A stretch of 64,000 nucleotides of DNA from RYN-230 sp963851025 (GTDB lineage Bacteria; Actinomycetota; Actinomycetes; Streptosporangiales; Streptosporangiaceae), in NCBI GenBank assembly GCA_963851025.1, contig CAWKOA010000016.1, forward strand, positions 286,107 through 350,106, read 5' to 3'. Every line of letters begins with the position of its first letter. The first letter of the stretch is position 1. This document shows, piece after piece, positions 27,341 through 36,364 of this stretch. The notes below the pieces were generated by a model. It was not told the DNA's origin. It saw only the letters and a list, made by a program, of their open reading frames with translations, and did no database searches. A program made the translations under genes and the position numbers.

Positions 27341-29452
27341 ATGCAAGAAGGTCAGGACCGGAGTGGGGACCAGCCGCCGGAGTACCTGGGTGCATGGTCA
27401 CCCATTCCGGCCGAGGACCAGCCGGACCGGCCCGCCGGTGAGGAGCCGGCCGCCGCGGGAGCTCCTGCTGAGCAGGACGGCCCCGCAGCGCCGGAGGGCA
27501 CCTGGATAATCCCGGCCGCGCAGGACCAGCCGGCCGGCGGCCAGGGACAGGATCCCGCCGCCCAGAACCCATCCGCACCGAACCCATCCGCACCGAACCC
27601 GTCCGGCCCGGGACTTCAGGAGCAGGGCGGACCGGGCCAGGACCGGGCTGAGCACGGCCTGGCGGGCCTGGGCTTCGGCGGGGCCGCCGCGGCAGACAGC
27701 CCCGCCCCGGGCACACCCGGGCCGGCCAGCACTCCCCCGGGCGGGCCGTCAGCACCGGGGCAGGGTGGCTACGGCCAGCCCGGCAGTGGCCAGCCCGGCC
27801 AGCCTGGCTACGGCCAGGCAGGCCCCCAGCCCGGCTACGGCCAGGCGGCCTACGGGCCATCCGGCTACGGGCAGCCTGGATCGGATCAGCCGGGACCCGG
27901 GCAGCCCGGGACTACGGGCAGCCCGGGCACGAGCCAGCCGACCGCCGCATTCGGGCAGCCAGGCTACGGCCAGCCCGGTTACGGCCAGCCCGCCCCTGGC
28001 CAGCCCGGTTACGGCCAGCCGGGACCCGGCCAGCCCGGTTACGGGCAGCCCGGGCACAGCCAGCCGACCGCCGCGTTCGGCCAGGCCGCGGCGTCCGGCG
28101 GGTACGGCGAAGGCGGCCAGCCCGGTGGTTACGGCCAGTCCGGCGGCTACGGCCAGCCGGGCGGCTACGGGCAGTCCGGCGGCTACGGCAGCCAGGGGCC
28201 CTGGGGCCCGCCGCCAGGCGGGTCCGGGCGGCTGGGGTTCGGGCGACATCATCGGCTACGGCTCTGAGCCGGAACCGCCGCGGCGCAGCCGCGGCGGCCG
28301 GGCCCTGGTCTACGTGGTAGTGGCCGCGCTGGCCGCGGGCGTGGGCGCAGGCGCCGTGGTCGCGCTGAACCACAACTCACAGTCCCCGGGCAACACCATC
28401 TCCTCGCAGCAGATCCCCTCGCCGAACCGGAACGGGGCCGGCAGCGCCAACACCACCAACGTCAACGAGCAGTCGGTGGCGAACAAGGTCGAGCCGGGCA
28501 TGGTGGACATCAACTCCACGCTCAAGTACCAGGACGGCGCGGCCGCGGGGACCGGCATGATCCTCTCCTCCAACGGCGTGGTGCTGACCAACAACCACGT
28601 GGTCGAGGGCTCGACGCACCTCACCGCGACGCACGGTCATCGGCGGCAAGAAGTACCAGGCCACGGTCATCGGGGTGGACCCCACCGACGACGTGGCCCT
28701 GATCAAGCTGCAGGGCGCGGCGGGGCTGAAGCCGGTGCAGGTGGGTGACTCGTCCAAGGTCACCCTGGGCACCGGGGTCGTGGCCATCGGGAACGCCGGC
28801 GGCACCGGGGGCAGCCCCACCGTGACCCAGCGGCACGATCACCGCGCTGGGCCGGACCATCACCGCGAGCGACTCAGGCAGCGGCCAGAACACCGAGACG
28901 CTGCACAACATGCTGCAGACCAACGCGGCGATCGCGGAGGGCGACTCGGGCGGCCCGCTGGCCAACGGGGCGGGCCAGGTGATCGGGATGGACACCGCGG
29001 CGAACAGCCAGTCGCTGGGCGGGGCGGGCACGTCCCAGGGGTTCGCGATCCCCATCAACCGGGCGCTGGCCATCGCCAAGAAGATCGCGGCCGGGAACGG
29101 CGGCGGCCACATCCTGATCGGCCCGAAGGGCTTCATGGGCGTGGGCGTGGACTCGGTGACTGACGCCACCGCCTGCCTGGCGCAGAGCGGCCTCGGGGCC
29201 GGCTACCAGGTCCCGACGCACGCGGGCGCGCTGGTCTGCAACGTGTACCAGGGCACCCCGGCCTACCAGGCGGGCGTTCGGGCCGGTGACGTGATCACCG
29301 GGGTCAGCGGCCAGTCGGTGACCACGGCCAACGGCCTGACCAGCGTGATGCTCAAGTACAAGCCGGGCGCGACGGTCTCGCTCACCTGGGTTGACGAGAG
29401 CAAGCAGAGCCACACCTCGTCGCTGACGCTGATCAACGGGCCGGTGAAGTAA
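27341..29452 (+). CDS. HtrA-like (S1C) membrane serine protease with PDZ domain (three frameshifts)
   Basis: About 700 residues. A 300-residue N-terminal cytoplasmic region rich in Gly/Gln/Pro/Tyr (GQPGYGQ-type repeats; NPSAP twice), a membrane helix (ALVYVVVAALAAGVGAGAVVAL), then a trypsin-like domain with His in LTNNHVVEG, Asp in DPTDDVALIKL and Ser in EGDSGGPL, and a C-terminal PDZ domain (VYQGTPAYQAGVRAGDVITGVSG). Frame changes at about 28222, 28633 (CAC-G-GTC) and 28836 (CAG-C-GGC), each one surplus base. ATG 27341 follows AAAGG; GTG 27332 is the alternative. Expected to degrade damaged exported proteins. Low-complexity tail could bind or phase-separate; inference. Confidence 0.85.
27566..27610. 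repeat. Tandem 15-bp repeat, three units, coding
   Basis: Two identical copies of AACCCATCCGCACCG and one diverged copy, encoding NPSAP, NPSAP, NPSGP in the cytoplasmic tail of the HtrA-like protease. Confidence 0.9.
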
Positions 29453-29466
29453 GCCGGTCAAGCCAG

Positions 29467-29507
29467 AGAGCGCGGCGGACGGGCCCTCCAGCCCGCCGCC
29501 GCGCTCT
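29467..29507. terminator. Bidirectional terminator hairpin
   Basis: Stem AGAGCGCGGCGG / CCGCCGCGCTCT (12 bp, perfect), extended by CGGG/CCCG after a one-base bulge. It lies between the convergent ends of the protease gene and dapE. Confidence 0.8.
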
Positions 29508-29512
29508 GCTGT

Positions 29513-30577
29513 CTAGCTGGTCAGCCAGGCGCGGAGGCGGGACTCCACGTCGGTGATCTGGGCGATGGGGACGTGCTCGCCCCGGGAGTGGGCGACCTCG
29601 GGGTCGCCGGGGCCGTAGTTGACCGCGGGCATGCCGAGTTCGGCGAAACGGGCCACGTCGGTCCAGCCGAACTTGGCCCGCGGGGTGCCGCCCACCGCGG
29701 CGAGCAGCGTGGCGGCGGCCGGGTCGGTCAGCCCCGGCCGGGCCCCCGCGGCCCAGTCGGTGAACGTCACGTCCCAGCCCGCGAAGATCTCGCGCACGTA
29801 GTCCTGGGCCTGCTCCACGGAGCGGTCCGGGGCGAACCGGTGGTTCACGGTGACCACGCACTCGTCCGGGATGACGTTGCCCGCCACACCTCCGCTGATG
29901 TAGACCGCGTTGAGCCCTTCGTGGTACTTCAGGCCCTCGACCTCGGGTTCCCGGGCCACGTAATTGCGCAGCACGTCCAGGATGGGCCCGGCCGCGTGAA
30001 TAGCGTTAGTGCCATTCCAGGACCTGGCGCTGTGCGCGCGCTCGCCGGTCGCGCGGACCTCAGCCCGCATCGTGCCCTGGCAGCCGCCCTCGATGATCGC
30101 GCTGGTCGGCTCGAGCAGCACGGCCAGGTCGCCGTCCAGCAGCTCCGGGGAATTGCGGGACAGCCGGAGCAGGCCGTTGCGCTCGGCCTCGACCTCCTCG
30201 CCGTCGTAGAACACGTAGGTCACGTCGCAGCGCGGCTCGGGCAGGGACGCCGCCAGGCGCAGCTGGACCGCGACACCGGACTTCATGTCGCAGCCGCCGC
30301 AGCCGTACAGCAGGTCCCCGTCGAGGCGGGCCGGGAGGTTGCCGGCGATCGGCACCGTGTCGATGTGCCCGGCCAGCACCACCCGCTCCGGGCGGCCCAG
30401 CGTGGTCCGGGCGACCATGGCGTTGCCGTCCCGGTACAGGTCCAGGTGCGGGATGCGGCGCAGCGCGGCGTCGATCATGTCGGCCAGGCGTTCCTCGTCC
30501 CCGCTGACCGAGGGGATATCGACCAAGGCCGCGGTCAGGGCCGCCGGATCCTGGGAAAGGTCAAGGTCTAGGTCCAC
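29513..30577 (-). CDS. dapE: Succinyl-diaminopimelate desuccinylase
   Basis: 354 residues, intact. M20-family metallopeptidase fold: metal/catalytic motifs AGHIDTVP, GCGGCDMKSG and YDGEEVEAERNG, and the lid-region NHRFAPDRS. The enzyme hydrolyses N-succinyl-LL-diaminopimelate to give diaminopimelate for lysine and peptidoglycan. The GxCDMKSG pattern and short length fit the actinobacterial DapE form. Divergent from arcA with a 92-base gap. Confidence 0.9.
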   Translation of the reverse strand: MDLDLDLSQDPAALTAALVDIPSVSGDEERLADMIDAALRRIPHLDLYRDGNAMVARTTLGRPERVVLAGHIDTVPIAGNLPARLDGDLLYGCGGCDMKSGVAVQLRLAASLPEPRCDVTYVFYDGEEVEAERNGLLRLSRNSPELLDGDLAVLLEPTSAIIEGGCQGTMRAEVRATGERAHSARSWNGTNAIHAAGPILDVLRNYVAREPEVEGLKYHEGLNAVYISGGVAGNVIPDECVVTVNHRFAPDRSVEQAQDYVREIFAGWDVTFTDWAAGARPGLTDPAAATLLAAVGGTPRAKFGWTDVARFAELGMPAVNYGPGDPEVAHSRGEHVPIAQITDVESRLRAWLTS

Positions 30578-30669
30578 GCGGGGAGCCTAGCCGGACATGA
30601 TGGCCAGACCAGCCATGACACTGGGTGCGTCCATGATTGCCGGGACCACCCACGCCGAACGGAGAGCTC

Positions 30670-31888
30670 ATGTTCCACGTTGATTCGGAGGTCGGCCGGC
30701 TCCGCCAGGTCGTGCTGCACCGCCCCGAGCTGGAGCTCAAGCGGCTCACTCCGGACAACGCCAGCGAACTGCTGTTCGACGGCGTGCTGTGGGCCGAGCG
30801 GGCCCAGGCGGAGCACGACGAGTTCGCGGAGGCGCTGCTGGCCCGGGGCGTGCTCGTGCACTACTACGGCGACCTGCTGACCCAGACGCTGGAGATCTCC
30901 CAGGCCCGGGACTACATCATGGACCGGGTGTTCGACTCCCGGCTGAACGGGCCGCTGGCCTGCTCGGCGCTGCGGGCCGCGGTGGAGGGACTCGATTCCC
31001 CGGTCCTGGCCCAGGTCCTGACCGGGGGGATCACCAAGCGCGGAGATCCTGGAGCTGACCCCGGAGCCGAAGAGCATCGCGTTCCACTCGCTGGACCCGG
31101 ACAGTTTCGTGCTCGCCCCGCTGCCCAACCTGCTCTACCAGCGCGACACCTCGTGCTGGATCTACGGCGGGGTCTCGGTGAACGCGATGGCCATGCCGGC
31201 CCGGATGCGGGAGACCGTCAACGACGAGGCCATCTACCGCTGGCACCCGATGTTCGCCCGGGACAGCTTCGAGGTCTGGTACCACGGCGCGGACGCGGCC
31301 CCGGCGACCATCGAGGGCGGCGACATCCTGGTCATCGGCAACGGGGCGGTGCTGGCCGGGATGAGCGAGCGGACCACCCCGCAGGCGGTCGAGCTGATCG
31401 CGCACCGGCTGTTCTCGGCCGGGGCGGCGCGCTGCCTGGTCGCCATCGACATGCCGAAGGCCCGGGCGTTCATGCACCTGGACACCGTGATGACCATGTG
31501 CGACTACGGGGTGTTCACCAAGTACCTGAACCTGGGCATGCTGCCGTCGTACACGGTCGAGCCGGGGGCCAGCTCCCGCGAGCTCAAGGTCACCGACCAC
31601 CCGCCGGAGGACATGCACACCGCGATCGCGGCCGCGCTGGGCCTGCCCAGCATCAAGGTGCTGACCGCCAGCCAGGACCCGGCCGCCGCGCAGCGGGAGC
31701 AGTGGGACGACGGCTGCAACGTGCTGGCCATCGAGCCGGGCGTGGTCGTGGCCTACGACCGCAACGTCACCACCAACAGCTACCTGGAGGAGAACGGGGT
31801 CGAGGTGGTGCCGGTGCCCGGCAGCGAGCTGGGCCGGGGCCGCGGCGGCCCGCGGTGCATGAGCTGCCCCATCGAGCGCGACGCCTGA
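30670..31888 (+). CDS. arcA: Arginine deiminase (one frameshift)
   Basis: About 405 residues. Hydrolyses arginine to citrulline and ammonia. Family motifs: LRQVVLHRPELELKRLTP at the N-terminus, NLLYQRDTSCWI (Asp), EGGDILVIG, MHLDTVMTM (His) and the terminal catalytic cysteine in GGPRCMSCPIERD. ATG 30670 follows GGAGAG. The frame changes at about 31042: GGITKR is followed by EILELTPEPKSI after one surplus G (CGC-G-GAG). No arcB/arcC gene adjoins, so it does not form the usual arginine fermentation operon here. Confidence 0.9.
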
Positions 31889-31975
31889 CCGGGCCCGCGG
31901 GCAGGCCGGGGTCTGCCTGTAGCGCTGCCGCGTGGGGCTAGCCATGATCAGGGGGGCACAGTAATCTTTGCGGAA

Positions 31976-32063
31976 GTCAGATGATGCCCTGACGTGAGGC
32001 ACCGACCTCACAGACTGCCGGTCCGCGGCTGATGGCTTCTACATCACGGTGCTGATGTAGAAG
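31976..32063 (+). promoter_or_regulatory. Leader with three consecutive inverted repeats upstream of the triple-DUF190 gene
   Basis: Three perfect dyads in a row: GTCAG/CTGAC (31976-31993, 8-base loop), GTGAGG/CCTCAC (31994-32011, loop CACCGA) and CTTCTACATCA/TGATGTAGAAG (32036-32063, 11 bp, loop CGGTGC). The last arm runs into the ribosome site AAGGAG (32061-32066) of the gene starting at 32077, so pairing would partly hide it. Could be RNA control elements or DNA operators. Confidence 0.6.
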
Positions 32064-32076
32064 GAGCGGTCCTGCC

Positions 32077-33168
32077 ATGGAAAGCCTCAAGCTGACCAGC
32101 TACGTCAGGGAACGGCACCGCACCGGGCGGGACCTGGCCGCAAATGCCCTGCTGGATCTCTACGCCACGGCGCAGATCGCGGCCAGTATCCAGCTCAGGG
32201 GCACGCCCGGATCGGGTTTAAGCCAGCATCTGCGCTCTGAGCGCCTGATGACGCTGGCCGAAGACCGGCCGCTGCTCACGGTCGCGGTCGACGCCGGCCC
32301 GCGCATCGAGGCGGTCCTTGAGCGGACCCTGGCCATGACGGCCCCCGGGCTCGTGACCCTGGAGTCCGTCCGCTTGCTGGACGGCGAGGGCAGCCTGGCC
32401 CGCCTGGCGGCGGGACCACCAGAATCGCCGGGCGAGGAGCTCAAGCTCACGGTGCATCTCGGCCGCCACGAGCAGGCGTATCAGATCCCCGCCTACGAGG
32501 CCATCTGCGACCTGCTCTACCGGCGCTGCATCGCCGGCGCCACCGCCCTGCTCGGCGTGGACGCTGCAGTCCGTGGCCGCCGCCCGCACGCCCGGCCGCC
32601 CAGCCGCCCGGCCGGGGCGCCGATGGTGATCGTCGCCGTCGGCCCGCCGGAACAGATCCTGAGCGTGCTGCCCGACGTCAGCGGGATGCTGCGCCACCCC
32701 CTCCTGACCCTGGAACCAGTGCGGGTGTGCAAGCGTGACGGCCTTCTCCTGGCCGTCCCTGACCGGTCACCGGGTACCGGAACGCAGGGGATGACCCGGT
32801 GGCAGAAGCTGACCGTCTACACCTCTGAGGCGGCCCGGCACCAAGGCCAGCCGATTCACCGCCTCCTGGCCCGCCGCCTGCTGTCCGCCGGCATCGCCGG
32901 CGTGACCACGCTGCGCGGAGTCTGGGGTTTCCACGGCGAGCGTGCCCCGCACGGCGAGGGCGCACTGCGCCGCGGGCATCACGTTCCCGCGATCACCATC
33001 GTGGCCGATACTCCCGAGCGCATCCCGGCCGCCTTCGCCATCATCGACGAACTCACCACCGGCCGGGGCCTGGTGACCAGCGAAGCCGTCCCGGTCATCC
33101 GGGTGCCTGCCGCTGGCCGGCGGGGTGAACCCGAGTCCTCCGGGCAGCATCCGGGGGCCGCCGGGTGA
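32077..33168 (+). CDS. Protein with three tandem DUF190 (PII-like) domains
   Basis: 363 residues, intact. Three successive copies of the roughly 105-residue DUF190 fold: domain 1 (about 3-103) begins LKLTSYVRERHRTG, domain 2 (about 117-232) LKLTVHLGRHEQAYQ, domain 3 (about 244-346) QKLTVYTSEAARHQG; each ends in a TLESVRLL / LTLEPVRV / VTSEAVPVIRV strand. DUF190 proteins are normally single-domain and have the ferredoxin-like fold of PII signal proteins, which act as trimers; this chain could fold as an intramolecular trimer. Glycine-rich T-loop-like parts differ among the copies. It overlaps the first hydrogenase-like gene by four bases (GTGA), so the two are surely coexpressed. Signal ligand unknown. 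Confidence 0.82.
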   Translation: MESLKLTSYVRERHRTGRDLAANALLDLYATAQIAASIQLRGTPGSGLSQHLRSERLMTLAEDRPLLTVAVDAGPRIEAVLERTLAMTAPGLVTLESVRLLDGEGSLARLAAGPPESPGEELKLTVHLGRHEQAYQIPAYEAICDLLYRRCIAGATALLGVDAAVRGRRPHARPPSRPAGAPMVIVAVGPPEQILSVLPDVSGMLRHPLLTLEPVRVCKRDGLLLAVPDRSPGTGTQGMTRWQKLTVYTSEAARHQGQPIHRLLARRLLSAGIAGVTTLRGVWGFHGERAPHGEGALRRGHHVPAITIVADTPERIPAAFAIIDELTTGRGLVTSEAVPVIRVPAAGRRGEPESSGQHPGAAG

Positions 33169-34125
33169 GCACGGCCCTGCCGATCCCGGTCATCCAGCTG
33201 CTCCAGGTCCTGACCATCGCGCTCGGCTCGCCCGGCATCTCAGGTGTCATCGCCAGGGTCGAGGCGCGGCTGCAGGGCCGCCGGGGTCCCCGGATTCTGC
33301 AGCCCTACTACGACCTGGCCAAGCTGTTCCGCAAGGAAGCGCTCGCGCCCGAAGGCGCGAGCTGGGTGTTCCTGGCCGCCCCGCTGGCCGCGTTCACCTG
33401 CTACCTGACGGTCCCGCTGCTGATCCCGGTGCTGACCACGTACGGGCTGCCCCTCGGTTACATGGGGGACATCCTCGGCGGCGGGTTCATCCTCTCCCTG
33501 GCCAGCTTCCTGGTCGCGGTAGCCGCCTCGGACACCTCCAGCCCCTACGCCCAGCTGGGCGCGAGCCGGGCCAAGACCTTCTCCGCGATCACCGAGCCGG
33601 TGGTGCTGTTCGTGGTGTTCACGGTCGGCCTCATCACCGGGACCGATCTGCCGTACGCGCTGGCCGCCACGGTCCGCTCCTCAGCCAGCCAGATCATCCG
33701 GCCGTCCCACGCGCTCGCCGCGGCCGCGCTGTTCATGGTGATCCTGTCCGAGACCGGCCGGATACCGGTGGAGACGCACACCGGCACGAACGAGTTCGGG
33801 ATGATCGAGGAAGCCCGGCCGTTCGAGCACTCCGGGCCGTACCTCGCGTGCTGCGCTGGGGGTCGGCGGCCAAGCAGTTCATCCTCTACACGATCCTCAT
33901 CAACGTGTTCGTGGCGCCGTGGGGGCTGGCCGCGAGCGCCCAGGCCGGCGCGGTACTGCTGGCCATCGTGGCCCTGCTGGCCAAGGCGTGCGCCCTGGGC
34001 GTGTGGTCGCGGTCATCGACAACTCCTTCGCCAAGCTGCGCCTGTTCAAGATCACCGAGTTCGTGTCGGCCGCGTTCCTGCTGGCCATCCTCGGCGTGTT
34101 CACGCTCTACCTCGGGGGTGGCTGA
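33165..34125 (+). CDS. hycD: HycD/HyfC-like membrane subunit (NuoH family), two frameshifts
   Basis: About 320 residues of the complex-I NuoH / hydrogenase-4 HyfC family, the membrane subunit that contacts the catalytic arm. Seen: GSPGISGVIARVEARLQGRRGPRILQPYYDLAKLFRKE (in parts), SETGRIPVETHTGTNEFGMIEE, the conserved charged loop, then LRWGSAAKQFILYTILINVFVAPWG and KLRLFKITEFVSAAFLLAILG. Frame changes near 33855 and 34005. The GTG start overlaps the DUF190 gene stop. The charged residues needed for ion coupling (Glu in the ETHT/EFGMIEE loops) are kept. Confidence 0.85.
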
Positions 34126-34834
34126 TGAACCTCGCGCAGGCGCTGCCCACGCACGCCCCGGGCGTGTTCACCGGGGGCGCGAATATCATCGCGGTGCTCA
34201 TCCTGCTGGCCGAGTTCGGCATGCTCCGCCAGGCCTTGCTCCGCGGCCACATCCGTCTGTACATCGTGCAGTCGGCGCTCATCTGCGGTGCTGGCGGTCA
34301 TCGTGGCGCTGCCCGGCACATTCCCGATCTGTACATGCTGGCCGCGCTGACCGTGGCGCTCAAGGTGATCGCCATCCCGCTCCTGCTGCGCAGGCTGCTG
34401 CGGGAGACCGGCCCGGCGGGCGCCGGGGCCGACGGCACCGATATCGCGGGCAGCGGCGGCCTCGGCGTGGCCAGCACCGTGCTGCTGGCCATCGTGGTGG
34501 CCGCGTTCGGGTTCTTCGCGGCCGGCAGGCTCGGCATCCGCAGTAATGCCGCGCCGCTGACCGCGCTGTCCGTCTCGGTTCGGTGGTCCTGGTGGCCTTC
34601 GTGCTGATGATCCACCGCCGGGACGTGGTGTCCCAGGCGATCGGGCTGTTCTCGCTGGAGAACGGGATCTCCCTGGCGGCCCTGGTGGTGGCGCCGAGCC
34701 TGCCGCTGATCCTGGAGGTGGCGCTGCTGTTCGACCTGCTGCTCGCCGTGGTGGTGTTCGGCCTGCTGATCCGGATGCATCACGGCCGGGCCCAGTCGCT
34801 GTCCACCACCGGCCTGACCAGACTGCGCGGGTGA
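34125..34834 (+). CDS. hyfE: HyfE/HycP-like membrane subunit (frameshifts)
   Basis: About 235 residues, starting at ATG 34125 that shares a base with the hycD stop (TGATG). Seen: GANIIAVLILLAEFGMLRQALLRGHIRLYIVQSALI (in parts), FPDLYMLAALTVALKVIAIPLLLRRLL, VLVAFVLMIHRRDVVSQAIGLFSLENGISLAAL, VLFDLLLAVVVFGLLI-type end. This is the hydrogenase-4 component E (NuoK-like) family, an ion-path membrane subunit. The frame is disturbed around 34285-34330 (two compensating changes) and again at about 34580. Homologous to HycP of mycobacterial hyc-like loci by recalled annotation. Confidence 0.8.
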
Positions 34835-34837
34835 GCC

Positions 34838-36364
34838 GTGACGACCGTCGCCCTGCTCCTGCTCGATCATCCCGTTCGCTGGCCGCGCTGGCCGCCTGCG
34901 CCGTGCCGGCCCGGGCCGGCCAGGCCATCACCGCCGTGGCCGGGGCGCGCGAGCTTCGCGCTGGTCCTCGCCCTGATCCCGGCCGCCTCCCGGCGGGATG
35001 CTCAGCCTACCTGGGGTTCATCAGGATCGACGCGCTGAGCGTGGTGTTCCTGCTGGCCACCAGCTTCCTGTACGCGACCGTGGCCATGTACTCCATCGGC
35101 TACCTGCGCGGCGATCACGGCCATGGCGCGTCCGCCGGCGTTACACGCCGCCGGTTCTCCCTCGGGCTGAACCTGTTCGCGTGGTCCATGCTGGCCGCCC
35201 CGCTGATGAGCAACCTGGCCCTGCTCTGGGTGGCGGTCGAGGTGACCACGGTAATCTCGGCCCTGCTGGTGGCCATCGAGGGCACCGACGGCGCGGCCGA
35301 GGCGGCCTGGAAGTACATCCTGATCGCCTCGGCCGGGCTGGGCATCGCGCTGCTCGGCACCATCTTCATGTACTACGCCGGGGCACAGGTGCTCGGGCCG
35401 CACTACGGCATGGCGTTCGCACCCGCTGCTGCACCCAGCCCGCCATCTGCCGTCACACGCGGTGCGGCTCGCGTTCGTGCTCGCCGTGCTGGGTTTCGGC
35501 ACCAAGGTCGGCCTGTTCCCGGTGCACACCTGGCTGCCGGACGCGCACTCCGAGGCACCCACGCCGGTGTCCGCGCTGCTGTCCGGGTCGCTGCTGGCGG
35601 TGAGCTTCTACGCGATCCTGCGCTATTACCAGGTCGCCGTGGCCGCGCTCGGGCCGCGGTTCCCCCGGGATGTGCTGCTCGTCTTCGGCGTGGCCTCGCT
35701 GCTGCTGGCCGCGCTGTACCTGCTGGACCAGCGGGACTACAAGCGGCTGCTGGCCTACTCCAGCGTGGAGCACATGGGCATCCTGGCTATCGGGGTGAGC
35801 TTCGGCGCCCCGGTCGCGCTGGCCGGGGTGCTGCTGCACGTCCTCGCGCACGCGGCCGCCAAGGGCAACGCGTTCATGGGCGCCGGCGTGCTGGTGCGCA
35901 AGTTCGGCAGCAAGCAGATCTCCGCCGTCCGGGGCGGCCTGGACCTGCTGCCGTGGAGCGGGCCGCTGTTCCTCGCCGCGATCCTGGCGCTGTGCGCGAT
36001 GCCGCCGTTCGGGATCTTCCGCAGCGAGTTCGAGATCGTCGCCGGCGGGCTGGCCGCGCACGCCAACGCGCGCCGCGGTGATCCTGGTCGTGCTGGTCAC
36101 CGTCGCCTTCCTCGGGCTGGCCCTGGCCACCAACCGGATGCTGCTCACCCGCCGCGGCACCGCCCGGCCGGGTCCGGCCAGCCGGGCGACGCCTGACCCG
36201 GGGGGAGCCGAGCGCGTGGATGGTCGTGCCCGTCGCGGCCGGCCTGGTGGCGCTGCTGGTGCTCGGCCTGCATCCCGCCCGCTGAGCTGACCGGGCTGCT
36301 GGCCCGCGCGGTGCAGCCGAGCTGGGGGGCCGCGCATGACCGCGACCGGCGGGCCCGGGCGTGA
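34838..36364 (+). CDS. hycQ: HyfF/HycQ-like antiporter subunit (NuoN/NuoL family), many frameshifts
   Basis: About 500 residues of Mrp/NuoL-type proton-translocating subunit. Recognisable parts: MTTVALLLL, YLGFIRIDALSVVFLLATSFLYATVAMYSIGYL, WVAVEVTTVISALLVA (Glu of the antiporter family), LGFGTKVGLFPVHTWLPDAHSEAP (Lys and WLPDAH signature), QRDYKRLLAYSSVEHMGI, VLAHAAAKGNAFMGAG and FGIFRSEFEI. At least five frame changes (about 34870, 34950, 35000, 35445, 36075, 36200). The best-fitting end overlaps the next gene start as GTGA (36361-36364). Expected to carry one ion channel of the complex. Confidence 0.75.

Noticed and set aside
27760..28200. CRISPR-like or noncoding repeat array
   Set aside because: Repeats keep the reading frame and encode PGYGQ-type peptides; there are no constant repeats with unique spacers.
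32000..32052. Firm assignment of the leader hairpins as ANTAR targets
   Set aside because: Loop size fits but the loop bases do not match the consensus as I recall it.
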